A stretch of 64,000 bases of DNA from Sipunculus nudus (lineage: Eukaryota; Annelida; Sipuncula; Golfingiida; Sipunculidae). Location of the stretch: the NCBI GenBank assembly GCA_026874595.1, contig CM049310.1:31499558-31563557 (forward strand), given 5' to 3'. A model generated the notes under the pieces. The model was not told the DNA's origin. It searched no databases and worked only from the letters and a program-made list of their open reading frames with translations. Of the stretch, positions 22,664-31,755 are shown one piece after another. Made by a program: the position numbers and the translations under genes. Positions within the stretch are counted from its first letter, which is position 1; each line of letters starts with the position of its first letter.

Positions 22664-22955
22664 AGTTATGATGTAATGGAAAGGAGGACGAAATATTGAT
22701 GTAATGGATAGAAGGGCGAAATATTCATGAAATGGATGGGAGGATGAAACATTGATGTAATGGAATGGAGAGAGAAATATTGATGTAATGGAATGGAGGG
22801 TGAGATGTTGATGTATTGGAATGGAGGGTGAGATATTGATTGAATGGAATTGAGGGTGAAATATTGGTACAAGTATCCATGCTTGCTCTGAAGTTATCAT
22901 GTTTTCAAAAAATATATAGGCATCTAAGAAAGTAATAATGATTATAATAGTATGG
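22664..22955. repeat. 28-bp minisatellite, right copy, plus shared flank
   Basis: About seven units of the same 28-bp motif as at 18.24 kb. They are followed by the same unique TACAAGTATCCATGCTTGCT (22868-22887) and a similar CATCTAAGAA stretch. Two overlapping minus-strand open frames across it are repeat artefacts. Confidence 0.85.
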
Positions 22956-23180
22956 CATAATATGTGCCCTCAAGTAACCTATAAGCACTGCTTGTATATT
23001 TCCGATTGGATATTCTATTATAAGGCCCCAGAGACTTTAAACTATATAACCTAAATGCCCCGGGGATTTTATATTACATAGGGATTATGTATTGTCTTTT
23101 ATAAATGATCCATTTATTGTCAAGGATAGAGACTTTTGAACTTAGAATTATGGAAATCATGGGTCTGGATTAAATCTCAG

Positions 23181-23326
23181 ATCGGGGCTCACCTCGAAGT
23201 TCTTACATGACAAACTGCCCGTGCCTCGACTTCCAAATAACTCCTATCAACTGGGCCTTGCCTTCCTCTATCTGTCGACCCTGCGCCGCCGGATCCTAAC
23301 CTTTAAGAAGTACGACCCTGGTACAG
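23181..23326 (+). CDS. Candidate internal exon, unknown protein
   Basis: A GC-richer open segment between CTCAG| and ACAG|GTAATA encodes about 48 residues, including LPVPRLPNNSYQLGLAFLYL, then STLRRRILTFKKYDPGT. It is open for a few codons further each way and contains no ATG start. Composition and residue mix look coding, in contrast to the AT-rich flanks. No homologue is recognised and no partner exon was found. The acceptor lacks a strong pyrimidine tract. Confidence 0.3.
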
Positions 23327-23725
23327 GTAATATCATGCTCCCGGCGTAGAATAAAAGAAAAGGACTGGAAGCATAAAAGAAGGCAGGGCACATGTTATTT
23401 ATAGCTAAGCAATAGGCAGTATCTTAATTAAAAGAATATTCGTATTTCTCTGGATAATGAGGTTTGTGTCTCTGAGATATGTTTAGCGAATGGCTTGTAT
23501 CCTCAGGCCATCATCAATTTATATTCATGAAGAACAGGTCCATAGCTCTCGATGGCGCTGTAAAAAGAATGAGGAATATTGGGCAAAATGACAAGATTTA
23601 TGTATTAAGCCCTCTGGGTGTCATTTTGTAAACGAACTAAGGAAAGCATATTTTGCACAGAAAGGGCACTATCTGACATTGGATCTAAAAATAAAGATGC
23701 GCCTTAAATATTTAACCAGATAAGT
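23327..23725. other. Unassigned DNA
   Basis: No feature recognised. Confidence 0.4.
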
Positions 23726-24395
23726 ACCTTTACAGGTACGTCTACGTCTTGTCCCTATATACACCATATAGTTGTGAACTTCACAGGTGCGTCTACGTCT
23801 TGTCCCTATATACACTATATCGTTGTAACCTTTACAGGTGCGTCAACGTCTTGTCCTTATATACACTATATAGTTGTGACCTTTACAGGTGCGTCTACGT
23901 CTTGTCCCTATATACACTATAAAGTTGTGACCTTTACAGGTGCGTCTACGTCTTGTCCCTATATACACTATATAATTGTGACCTTTACATGTACATCTAC
24001 GTCTTGTCATTCTAAACACTATATCGTTGTAACCTTTACAGGTGCGTCTAGGTCTTGTCCCTATATACACTATATAGTTGTGACCTTTACAGGTGTGTCT
24101 TCGTCTTGTCCCTATATACAATATATAGCCGTGACCTTTACAGGTGCGTTTACGTCTTGTCTCTAAATACACGATATAGTTGTGACCTTTACAGGTACAT
24201 ACACGTCTTGTCCCTATATACACTATACAGTTGTGAACTTTCCATGTACATCTACGTTTGTCGTTCTAAACACTATATCGTTGTAACCTTTACAGTTGTG
24301 TCTACGTCTTGTTCCTATATACACTATGTAGTTGTGATCTTTACAAGTGCGTCTACGTCTTGTCCCTATACACACTATACATTTGTAACATTTGT
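23726..24395. repeat. 51-bp minisatellite, about 13 copies
   Basis: The unit is GTTGTGACCTTTACAGGTGC + GTCTACGTCTTGTCCCTATA + TACACTATATA, 51 bp, so reading frames are kept from copy to copy. That gives 17-residue repeats in several frames and both strands: VVTFTGASTSCPYIHYI on plus, CKGHNYIVYIGTRRRRT on minus. Frames of 96-148 codons on both strands are therefore expected without selection, and none is called as a gene. Confidence 0.9.
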
Positions 24396-24599
24396 GATAA
24401 ATAAGACTGGCAAGAAAATACTCAGTTGTGAGTGTAATGTTATTGGAACTGGACCAAGGCCTGTTACTTTGACTGTGACATATTTTACATATACTGATTG
24501 ATATAATTGCCAACGCATTTTATAGGTTAGGTTCATTAATTGTGTTTAGCGTCGTATATGCGGCAGCAGATTTGCAGTCACGGTTTATGCTGGTGCAGT

Positions 24600-24671
24600 C
24601 TCATGCAAAATCGGTTATCCGACCAAAAATCTTGTCCGCTGAGGTTTACGGATAAACGACGTTCCACTGTA
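24600..24671 (-). mobile_element. pogo/Tigger-like terminus, solo end
   Basis: On the minus strand CAGTGGAACGTCGTTTATCC starts at 24670. A TCGGATAAC block follows, as in pogo-type ends. It is related to the MITE at 7863-8241. The other end was not found. The LTR element starts 7 bases outside it, in short (AT)n. Confidence 0.45.
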
Positions 24672-24676
24672 TATAT

Positions 24677-25477
24677 TGTCACGGAACCTAATATAAACAG
24701 ATCACGTATGCGTGATGAACACAAATTTTGTGATGGAGATAAAAACAAATCAGATTCTGTAACACTAGGCAGCGTGAAATGTCTAGGGGAATGAAAAAAG
24801 AAGTCAGTGGTTTTTTGTTAACAAATAACTATAATTTATTCTTAAAACAACCCTAACAATACAATACACTAAATCAATACAATTATACAGTAAAACAGCG
24901 TTATAGCAACAAGTCAATACAATCACACAGAAAGATAATGGTACAATACCTGAATACCAATACCTGACGATAAGTCCTTTAAATGTAAACTCTCGGAGAA
25001 TGACAGTCCTGTGGAAAGTTCTTTCAACAACCCAGAAAGTAAACTGAAGTCCAATAGCATAAAATACAGGAGAAAGTCTTTGAAAATGTATAATTGCCGC
25101 ATTCGTCGGATAAGGTCTTAGAATCTGACACACGCTTCTACGTCCGCTGGAATCTGCTCTGCTGTCTGCCCCCTGATTCTAAAAAACAGCCCCTTTATAT
25201 ACCTACACACCCCAAGCCGGGAATTTTTCCACTTCTCGAACAGTCTATAAGGTCTTGCACAACACGCGATTCAGGAATTCCCTAGAAATACATAGCCGTG
25301 TGTCTCTACACATCAGGCTCATCACGTGACCCACGACCAGGCGTGAAAGCTCAAGGCTCACATGACAACGAGAGTCCAAGCAGTACGGATTAAGCATAAA
25401 ATGCAACACGCGGCCAGACACGAGTGCCACAATAGGAGTTACGCCCGTGTCACATAATAAAAAGAGCACCTGTAACA
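24677..25477 (-). repeat. 3' LTR
   Basis: 801 bp; on the plus strand TGTCACGG...CTGTAACA. In sense orientation it begins TGTTACAGG and ends CCGTGACA. It carries a sense AATAAA poly(A) signal (complement at 24835-24840) and a TATATAAA box (complement at 25194-25201). It aligns along its length with the other LTR, the most divergent patch being near 24963-24980. Confidence 0.93.
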
Positions 25478-25487
25478 CTCCCCCTAC
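25478..25487 (-). other. Polypurine tract (plus-strand primer)
   Basis: In sense orientation GTAGGGGGAG abuts the TGTTACA start of the 3' LTR, the expected position of the tract that primes plus-strand DNA synthesis. Confidence 0.8.
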
Positions 25488-25610
25488 TGTTAGAAAAAAA
25501 GAAAGTTTTCACAGAAAACTTTCTTTTTGCGATCACAATCACTAAATCCTTACAACATCTCAAAAATCATCTTATTTACAACATTCCATAAACATCATGT
25601 TTACAACATT

Positions 25611-26184
25611 TCATAAACATCTCGATAAGGAATCAGCAAGTATATTTAATTTTTCTTTAATGTGTATGATATCAAGATTGTAATCATGTAAGAACAAACT
25701 CCATCTCAACAATCTTTGATTTTTACACCTCAACTTGTTTATGAAGGTGAGGGGATTGTGAATGAAGACAATGATAGGCCTGAATGATGAAGTAACTTCA
25801 AAATGTTGCAACGCCAAAATCAAATCCAAGCATTTTTTTCAATAGTGGAGTAGTTTTTCTGGTTTGCATTAAATTTTCTTGAGAAATAACAAATTGGATG
25901 ATCTATGCCATCATTGCCTTCTTGTAACAACACAGCACCAGCAGCAGTATCACTAGCATCTACAGCTAACTTAAAAGGTACAGAAAAGTCTGGAGCTGCT
26001 AAAACTGGTGAACTTTGCAGAATGGCTTTCAAATTCTGAAATGCATTTTCACACTGAACATTCCATACAAACTTTTGTTTCTTCTCTAACAAGTTAGTCA
26101 AGGGTTCAGCTACAGCAGAAAAAATTTGGACAAAACTTCCTGTAGTATCCAACCATACCAAGAAAACGCATTATTTGCTTTTTG
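25611..26184 (-). pseudogene. pol: pol: RNase H domain, frameshifted
   Basis: The sense strand shows the RT thumb/connection FLGM-x-GYYRKF motif near 26150-26165. Next come AEPLTNLL, the RNase H block LAVDASDTAAGAVL, YFSRKF, and TIEKNA (about 25835). In a second frame it continues LLRWSLFLHDYNLDI and LNILADSLSR, ending at a stop at 25611. RNase H digests the RNA strand of the RNA-DNA hybrid. At least two frameshifts are present: one in a T run near 26130, one near 25825. The usual TDHNPL motif is altered to IHNPL, losing an acidic catalytic residue. Terminal domain of pol; its end lies about 130 bases before the polypurine tract. Confidence 0.85.
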
Positions 26185-26470
26185 TTCTCTGGTCTAGGAA
26201 CTGCAGAAATAGCACTTATTTTAGCATCAACAGGTTTTACCTGACTCTGCCCTACAATATGACCCAAAAATGTTACTTGTGCATGAAAAACTCAGATTTA
26301 ACTAAGTTGACGGTCTTCACAGAGTCTTCTCTGGTCTAGGAACTGCAGAAATAGCACTTATTTTAGCATCAACAGGTTTTACCTGACTCTGCCCTACAAT
26401 ATGACCCAAAAATGTTACTTGTGCATGAAAAACTCAGATTTAACTAAGTTGACGGTCTTCACAGAGTCTT
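26185..26470 (-). repeat. 142-bp tandem duplication inside pol
   Basis: The segment starting TTCTCTGGTCTAGGAACTGC at 26185 is repeated from 26327 with offset 142 and appears identical. It covers the sequence between RT and RNase H. Because 142 is not a multiple of three it breaks the frame. A smaller 11-bp tandem duplication (AGAGGTCGTGA, 26475-26485 and 26486-26496) lies just to its right and also shifts the frame. Confidence 0.95.
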
Positions 26471-27253
26471 TCGAAGAGGTCGTGAAGAGGTCGTGAAGAA
26501 TTTGCAGATGTTTCTCCCGGGTGTCGCTGTACACGATAAGGTCATCAATATATACGTCGCAGCCCTGAATGTCCTTGACAACCATATGGATGAGGCAGTG
26601 GAACGTGGCTGGCGAGTTCTTCATGCCAAACGGCATAACTTTATACTGGTACAGTCCTTGCGGCGTCACAAATGCGGACACTTCTTTCGATCGTTCTGTC
26701 AGCGGAACTTGCCAGAATCCTTTTAGCAAGTCAAACTTGGAGACATATCTAGAGCTACCGACTCTATCAAAACAATCATCGATCCTCGGAATCGGGAACG
26801 TGTCAGTCTTGGTGACAGAGTTCAGTTTTCGATAATCTGTGCACATACGGTAACTTACATCAGGTTTTGGCACAAGAATACATGGTGAACTCCAGTTACT
26901 GTTACTAGGTTCAATAAAATCATTGTCCAGCAAATATTGAATCTCATCCTGTAGATACCTTTGCTTTCCTGGATATAGTCTATATGGGTGTTGCTTGACT
27001 GCGCTTGCCTCGCCAACATCGACGTCATGGCACAACATGTTAGTTCGCGTTGGAATGTCACTAAACAAATGTTCATAATTCCGCAGCAGGTTCTTGAGAT
27101 CTTGTTGTTGTTGTGCGGTAAGGTGTGACATTTTGGCATCCAGGTTGTTAAGCACGTCTGAGTTTTTTAATGGTACTGTACCACACTGAATGTTTACATC
27201 ACATTTACAAACAGTATCTACTTTAACTGGGTCAGGGTCAGTGTTTACACAAT
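26415..27253 (-). pseudogene. pol: pol: reverse transcriptase domain
   Basis: The open part (246 codons from ATG at 27155) holds the RT fingers and palm. These include IEPSNSNWSSPCILVPK (81-97), RMCTDYRKLN (103-112), a first catalytic Asp in SKFDLLKGFWQ (D142), AFVTPQGLYQYKVMPFGMKN (161-180) and the YIDD active site (202-205). These are Ty3/Gypsy-type RT motifs. The frame is lost right after YIDD through an 11-bp duplication, so the natural C-terminus (HDLF..) is replaced by out-of-frame residues. Upstream, 27156-27253 is linker in the same sense. RT copies the genomic RNA into DNA in the particle. It lies downstream of integrase, opposite to ordinary Gypsy elements. Confidence 0.92.
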
Positions 27254-28174
27254 TTACAGCAGTAACATTATGTAAAACATCTGATGTGCTATTTCTGTCG
27301 TAATATGGTTACAACATGTTAACATGGCACAGTTTTTCTTCTTACGTCTATCTGGCGTCAACAGTATGTAATTCAAATCACTGACTTTCTTGTCAACAAT
27401 GTAAGGACCAAAATACCTAGCTTGCAGAGGTCTGCCTGGGATGGGAAGTAAGGCAAGGACCTTTTCACCAGGCTCAAACGTCCTACGTACAGTGTGCTTG
27501 TCATACTTTGTTTTCATTTTACTTTGTGCATATTTTAGATTTGACTTTGCAATCTCACAAGCATTGTGTAGTTTAGTGCGAAAGTCTGAGACATACTGCA
27601 GTAAACAAAGAGAATCAGGATTTTCACACAAGAGTTTTTCTTTAAGCAGTTTCAATGGAAGTTCCGTTCGAGGTCCATGTCCGAAAATTAGTTCAGAGGG
27701 ACTGAAACCCAAGGACTATTAAAAGGATTCTCTGACAGCAAACAGCAATAGATGGATTCCTTCATCCCAGTCTTTCTGTGTGTCATAGCAATAAGTTCTG
27801 ATCCTGTTTTTTTATTTCTGGTAAAAACGCTCGAGGGCGCCCTGATTTTCAGGATGGTATGGCGAAGAGCTGTACTGTTTTATACCTAGCTCAAGCATAA
27901 TTTGTTGAAATAAGCCAGACATAAAATTAGACCCTTGGTCAGACTGGACGGATTTTGGTAATCGCAAAATTTAAAAAAAAACATGGTCAGAGCTTTGACA
28001 ATACTTTTGGAATTAATTTTGCCCAATGGTATTGCCTCAGGGAACCTGGTAGATGCGCACATAATTGTCAGCAAGTATTCATGTCCAGATTATGTTTTAG
28101 GCAGCGGTCCAACACAATCAACAATAATCCTATTGAATGGTTCCTCGAAAGCAGGAATAGGCCTAAGTGGGGCC
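27254..28174 (-). pseudogene. pol: pol: integrase core and GPY/F C-terminal module
   Basis: Read across frames in sense order: IIVDCVGPLP with the first catalytic Asp (about 28118), YLLTIMCASTRFPEAIPL, a second Asp in SDQGSNFM (about 27930), the Glu in HPENQGALERF (about 27845), then GFSPSELIFGH. It ends with the GPY/F module, FEPGEKVLALLPIPGRPLQ followed by RYFGPYIV. The D-D-E triad is present, but the frame is interrupted: an in-frame TAA after PLPKT, a T-run frameshift near 27975, missing bases near 27815 and tandem stops near 27720. The last 150 codons (27712-27254) form one open frame. Integrase joins the cDNA to the chromosome. Confidence 0.9.
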
Positions 28175-29279
28175 TTAGGAGGATTCTGATTGGGCTACCA
28201 TCTGGCATGTATCACAAGATTTACAATATTGTACAACATCTTTCCTGAGGTTAGGCCAATAGAATTGTGTACTAACTTTCTGATAAGTTTCAATTATACC
28301 TAAATGGCCAGACAAAGGAGCCTCATGTGCCATGCTTAGAACTTCACTGCGAAAGCTTTTGGGCATTACCATTCGATGTCCGATGGCCCACTCACTACCA
28401 GCGCATACACCAGGTGGTCGCCATTTACGCATAAGCACTCCATTTTTGACATAGAAACTAACTGGGTTCTGTGACAGCTCATCTTTAGAAACTGCCCTGG
28501 GAAACAAACATGAAATATCAGGGTCCTTATGCTGTTCCGCGATAAGTTCTGACCGTGAGAATGCTGCATCCTGTACGGGCGAGTCATTAGACGAGTCACT
28601 AGTGACCCCCAGAGTGTTATCATCAGGACCATTATCCTCATGTGTTTTTTTCTTGGCTATAGATCTAATTACAGCACATGAAGGATACAAACCAGGAATT
28701 TCTTGACTTTCCGGATCATTGTCCTGATGAAGTGACGGTTTTTCTGTCACTATTGACACTGGCTGTACTTTATCCCCTGCAACATCATTGCCTAGTAGCA
28801 ACTGAATTCCCTTAAAGGGTAAAGTAGTTCCTTTGCCCACAGTAATATTCCCAGAAATCAAATCTGACTTTAAATGGATACTGTGAAACGGAACTGAAGT
28901 GTGCCTGTCTGAAAACACACCATTAACAAGTGCATCTGCACCGGCAAAGGACATATTAGAAAATGGCAAAGTGTTTGCTAACATGAGAGTCTGGCCTAAA
29001 CCAGTGTCCCTCAAAATTCTAAAAGGGGTAGAATCTGAAAAATCACTTGAAAGGGATACAAAACCATCATGTATGAATGGCTCAAATAACTCCATTTCAG
29101 AGTCAAGAGAGGAATCTACTACCTCAACCTCATCAAACAAAGAACTGACATTGAAGGTGTCAGTCATAAACTCTGTTTCCGAGTCATCCAAGGAATCTAC
29201 ATCCTTTTTATCATCAAACTCCTCATGGGACTCTACAGAGGAATTTTCCTCAGCAGAAACAAACTTTTGTTTGTCTTAA
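28175..29279 (-). pseudogene. pol: pol: protease and integrase zinc-binding domain
   Basis: The longest open frame of the element (338 codons from ATG at 29191; open upstream to a stop near 29277). An acidic, Ser-rich N-terminal linker leads into a retropepsin: RILRDTG with catalytic DTG at 62-64 and LLLGNDVAG at 131-139. After a variable spacer, the C-terminal part is an HHCC integrase zinc finger: H289-x6-H296-x29-C326-x2-C329, within GHLGIIETYQKVSTQFYWPN. The frame then shifts and terminates at 28175, just where the integrase core begins. Protease followed directly by integrase is what shows the Copia-like order. The DTG is followed by LGQ rather than the more usual AS-type residues. Confidence 0.88.
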
Positions 29280-29423
29280 GAGGACCTGGCCTCATTTGAA
29301 ATAATCTCGCAAGAGTCATAAAATGACTTAGCCTTATCCAGAGAATACTCCTTGCAGGAGTCTTGAAAGGACCTAGCCTTATTTAATTCCTCCCAGGAAT
29401 CAACTGAGGATTTTACCCGCAAG

Positions 29424-30735
29424 CTACGGATTCTTCTTTGGATTTAGTAGGCACTTGGGCATCTGTAGCATCAAACTCTTTATTGAGTCAACAAAGGAGT
29501 TGTACCCCATATTTACATGAAAAGAGCCTGGCTCTTGTACTATGCTATGCATTGATTTTGAAACAAAACCAGAAGGTTTGCTATTTGGTCTATTCGCAAG
29601 TTTCCAGCAGTCAGATATTAGATGACCTTCCTTCTTGCAGTAATTACAGATTTTCTTTGAAAATGACTGGTCTTTGTTGGACTTAGACACAGTGGACGTG
29701 GACTGAGGTGTCGCTATGGGCTTTTTTGAACTATCAGGACTACTAGTACTGGGTGACTGCGCTGTAAACTTCTTTTGACCATACTGTTTTACATTCTTAT
29801 TTGTGAAAGACTGGTTTGATTTGCTAGTAAAGGACATTTTGTGTGTCAATGAATAATCATCAGCTAACTGAACAGCAATGTCAAGTGTTTCAGGACTTTT
29901 CTCATCGAGAAAAGTTTTAACATCTGCGTAAATGCAGCGCTTAAACTCTAAATTACATTTTTAGAACTACACCAGCGATCAAACAACTGATCTTTTGTCC
30001 TAGCAAATTCGACGTAGGTCTGTTCTTTGCGCTTTTCCCAATTTCTGAATTTCTGGCGGTAAGCCTCTGGAACTAACTAATAACCTTTTAGGATTAACCG
30101 TTTTACCAGGTCATAGTCAGCAGCAGCTTATACTGAAAGCTCTGTATAGATTTCTCTGGCCTTGCCAGTCAATACACTTTGTAACGGCATAGTCCAATTT
30201 TCCTTAGGCCATTTTAACTTTTCAGCTACCTTCTCAAAGTGTAAGAAATATTTGTCAACCTCTTTTTCTTGAAAAGGTGATACAAGTCTTATGTGTTTAG
30301 TAACTATAAAACTGTGAGTTGGGGCAGCACTTAGACTACGTTTTACTTTGAGTCTTTCTTACTCCAGTCGTTTTAACTCAATTTCTTTTTCTTTTTCTAG
30401 TCTTCTGTTTCTAACCTTTCATGTTCTTCCGTCTCTTCTCTTTGTTTTTCTAATTCTAACTGTTTTAATGCTAGCTCATGTTGCATTTCCAACTTTTTAA
30501 ATTCTAATTGCATAGCAAGGCTGTCATTTTTTTATGTTTCAACTTCAGTCTCTTCAATTAAACTTTTGCTAATAAGAGCTTGCATGATTTTATCAATGAT
30601 ATCAGGCTTTCTCATAGCTTTCTTCACACTTAGCCCTAAGTGTTGTCCCAAACGCAACAACTTTTCTTTTGACAACTGTTCAAGTTGATCAGGGTCGGGA
30701 TCGTCAAGAAATGTCTCAGGTTTGAAATCTGCCAT
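29424..30735 (-). pseudogene. gag: gag: coiled coil, SCAN-like capsid, CCHC zinc knuckle
   Basis: The likely start is ATG at 30735 (MADFKPETFLDDPD), then a Lys/Glu-rich coiled coil (LEFKKLEMQHELALKQLELE). A capsid region follows (SPFQEKEVDKYFLHFEKVAE; later PEAYRQKFRNWEKRKEQTY) whose pattern matches the Gmr1-type gag domain considered ancestral to the vertebrate SCAN domain. The nucleocapsid has one CCHC knuckle, C-NY-C-KKEG-H-LISD-C. Gag would form the particle. Damage: a frameshift in an A run near 30535, another near 30405, in-frame stops near 30359, 30132 and 30080, and a one-base shift near 29962. The 29849-29424 stretch is the longest surviving piece. Confidence 0.85.
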
Positions 30736-30879
30736 GTTAAGATGTTAAAACAATAACAAAAAAACCACTGAGATAAATCCTGTAAACAATGTACTGTAAA
30801 CAATATTTAATCTTGTAAACAATGTATAATAAAACAATGTGTCCAGGTAAAGGCCTAATAAATTTGAAAACTGTTAAGC

Positions 30880-30897
30880 ATCCCGGACCAGCCCCCA
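30880..30897 (-). other. Primer binding site, tRNA-Pro type
   Basis: In sense orientation TGGGGGCTGGTCCGGGAT lies 6 bases after the 5' LTR. It is identical at 17 of 18 positions to the tRNA-Pro primer site well known from murine gammaretroviruses, so the element probably primed from tRNA-Pro. The single mismatch is at position 9. Confidence 0.8.
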
Positions 30898-30903
30898 ATT
30901 TTA

Positions 30904-31704
30904 TGTTACGGTACCCAATATAAACAGATCACGTGTGCGTGATGAACAATAATTTTGTAATGGAGATAAAAACAAATCAGATTCTGTAATACTATGCAGC
31001 GATAAATGTCTAGGGGAATGAATAAAGAAGTCAGTGGTTTTTTTGTTAACAAATAACTATAATTTATTCTTAAAATAACCCTAACAATACAATACACTTA
31101 ATCAATACAATTATACAGTAAAACAGCGTTATAGCAACAAGTCAATACAATCACACGGAAAGATAATGGTACAATACCTGGATACCAATACCATCACCAA
31201 TATATGTCCTTTAAATGTAAACACTCGGGCAATGACAGTCCTGTGGAAAGTTCTTTCAACAACCGAGAAAGTAAACTGAAGTCCAAAAGCATAAAATCCA
31301 GGAGAAAGTCTTTGAAAATATATAATTGCCGCATTCGTCGGATAAGGTCTTAGAATCTGACACACGCTTCTACGTCCGCTGGAATCTGCTCTGCTGTCTG
31401 CCCCCTGGTTCTAAAAAACAGCCCCTTTATATACCTACACACCCCAAGCCGGGAATTTTCCACTCCTCGAACAGTCTATAAGGTCTTGCACAACACGCGT
31501 TTCAGGAATTCCCTAGAAAGACATAGCCGCGTGTCTCTACACACCAGGCACATCACGTGACCCACGACCAGGTGTGAAAGCTCAAGGCTCACATGACAAC
31601 GAGAGTCCAAGCAGTACGGATTAAACATAAAATGCAACACGCGGCCAGACACGAGTGCCACAACAGGAGTTACGCCCGTGTCACATAATAAAAAGAGCAC
31701 CTGT

Positions 31705-31708
<4 letters not shown>
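30904..31708 (-). repeat. 5' LTR
   Basis: 805 bp; plus strand TGTTACGG...CTGTAACA. It holds the sense TATATAAA promoter box (complement at 31426-31433) and the AATAAA signal (complement at 31073-31078). Open frames inside are shared with the other LTR and are not genes. Confidence 0.93.
31426..31433 (-). promoter_or_regulatory. TATA box of the 5' LTR
   Basis: Sense TATATAAA followed by GGGGCTG. It is conserved at the corresponding position of the 3' LTR (25194-25201) and placed about 280 bases into the LTR in sense direction, upstream of the AATAAA signal. Confidence 0.6.

Positions 31709-31752
<44 letters not shown>
31709..31752. repeat. (AT)n microsatellite at the LTR element boundary
   Basis: About 22 AT repeats begin directly after the 5' LTR. 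A short AT stretch lies at the other boundary (24671-24676). Confidence 0.95.

Positions 31753-31755
<3 letters not shown>

Larger units (their letters stand above)
24677..31708 (-). mobile_element. Gmr1-like Ty3/Gypsy LTR retrotransposon, degenerate
   Basis: A 7.03-kb element oriented right to left. Two LTRs of about 800 bp (24677-25477, 30904-31708) start TG and end CA. The primer site lies at 30880-30897 and the polypurine tract at 25478-25487. Domain order in the sense direction is gag (coiled coil, SCAN-like capsid, zinc knuckle), protease, integrase (zinc finger, core, GPY/F), RT, RNase H. RT and integrase are Gypsy-like, yet integrase precedes RT as in Ty1/Copia. That is the diagnostic arrangement of Gmr1-like elements, first described from Atlantic cod. 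Flanks are ATATAT on both sides; a 4-6 bp duplication cannot be told apart from the AT microsatellite. Stops, frameshifts and duplications break every coding part, and the LTRs differ at roughly 5% by hand count, so this is an old dead copy. Confidence 0.93.

Noticed and set aside
23726-24395. CRISPR-like regular spacing
   Set aside because: Whole units repeat without unique spacers, and the DNA is eukaryotic; the same holds for the other arrays.
23774-24513. Overlapping 96-148-codon frames on both strands
   Set aside because: They follow from the 51-bp repeat length; all frames are open for the same reason.
24804-25133. 109-codon frame in the 3' LTR (and 78 codons at 31129-31365)
   Set aside because: LTR sequence shared between both ends; no LTR-encoded protein is known for this family.
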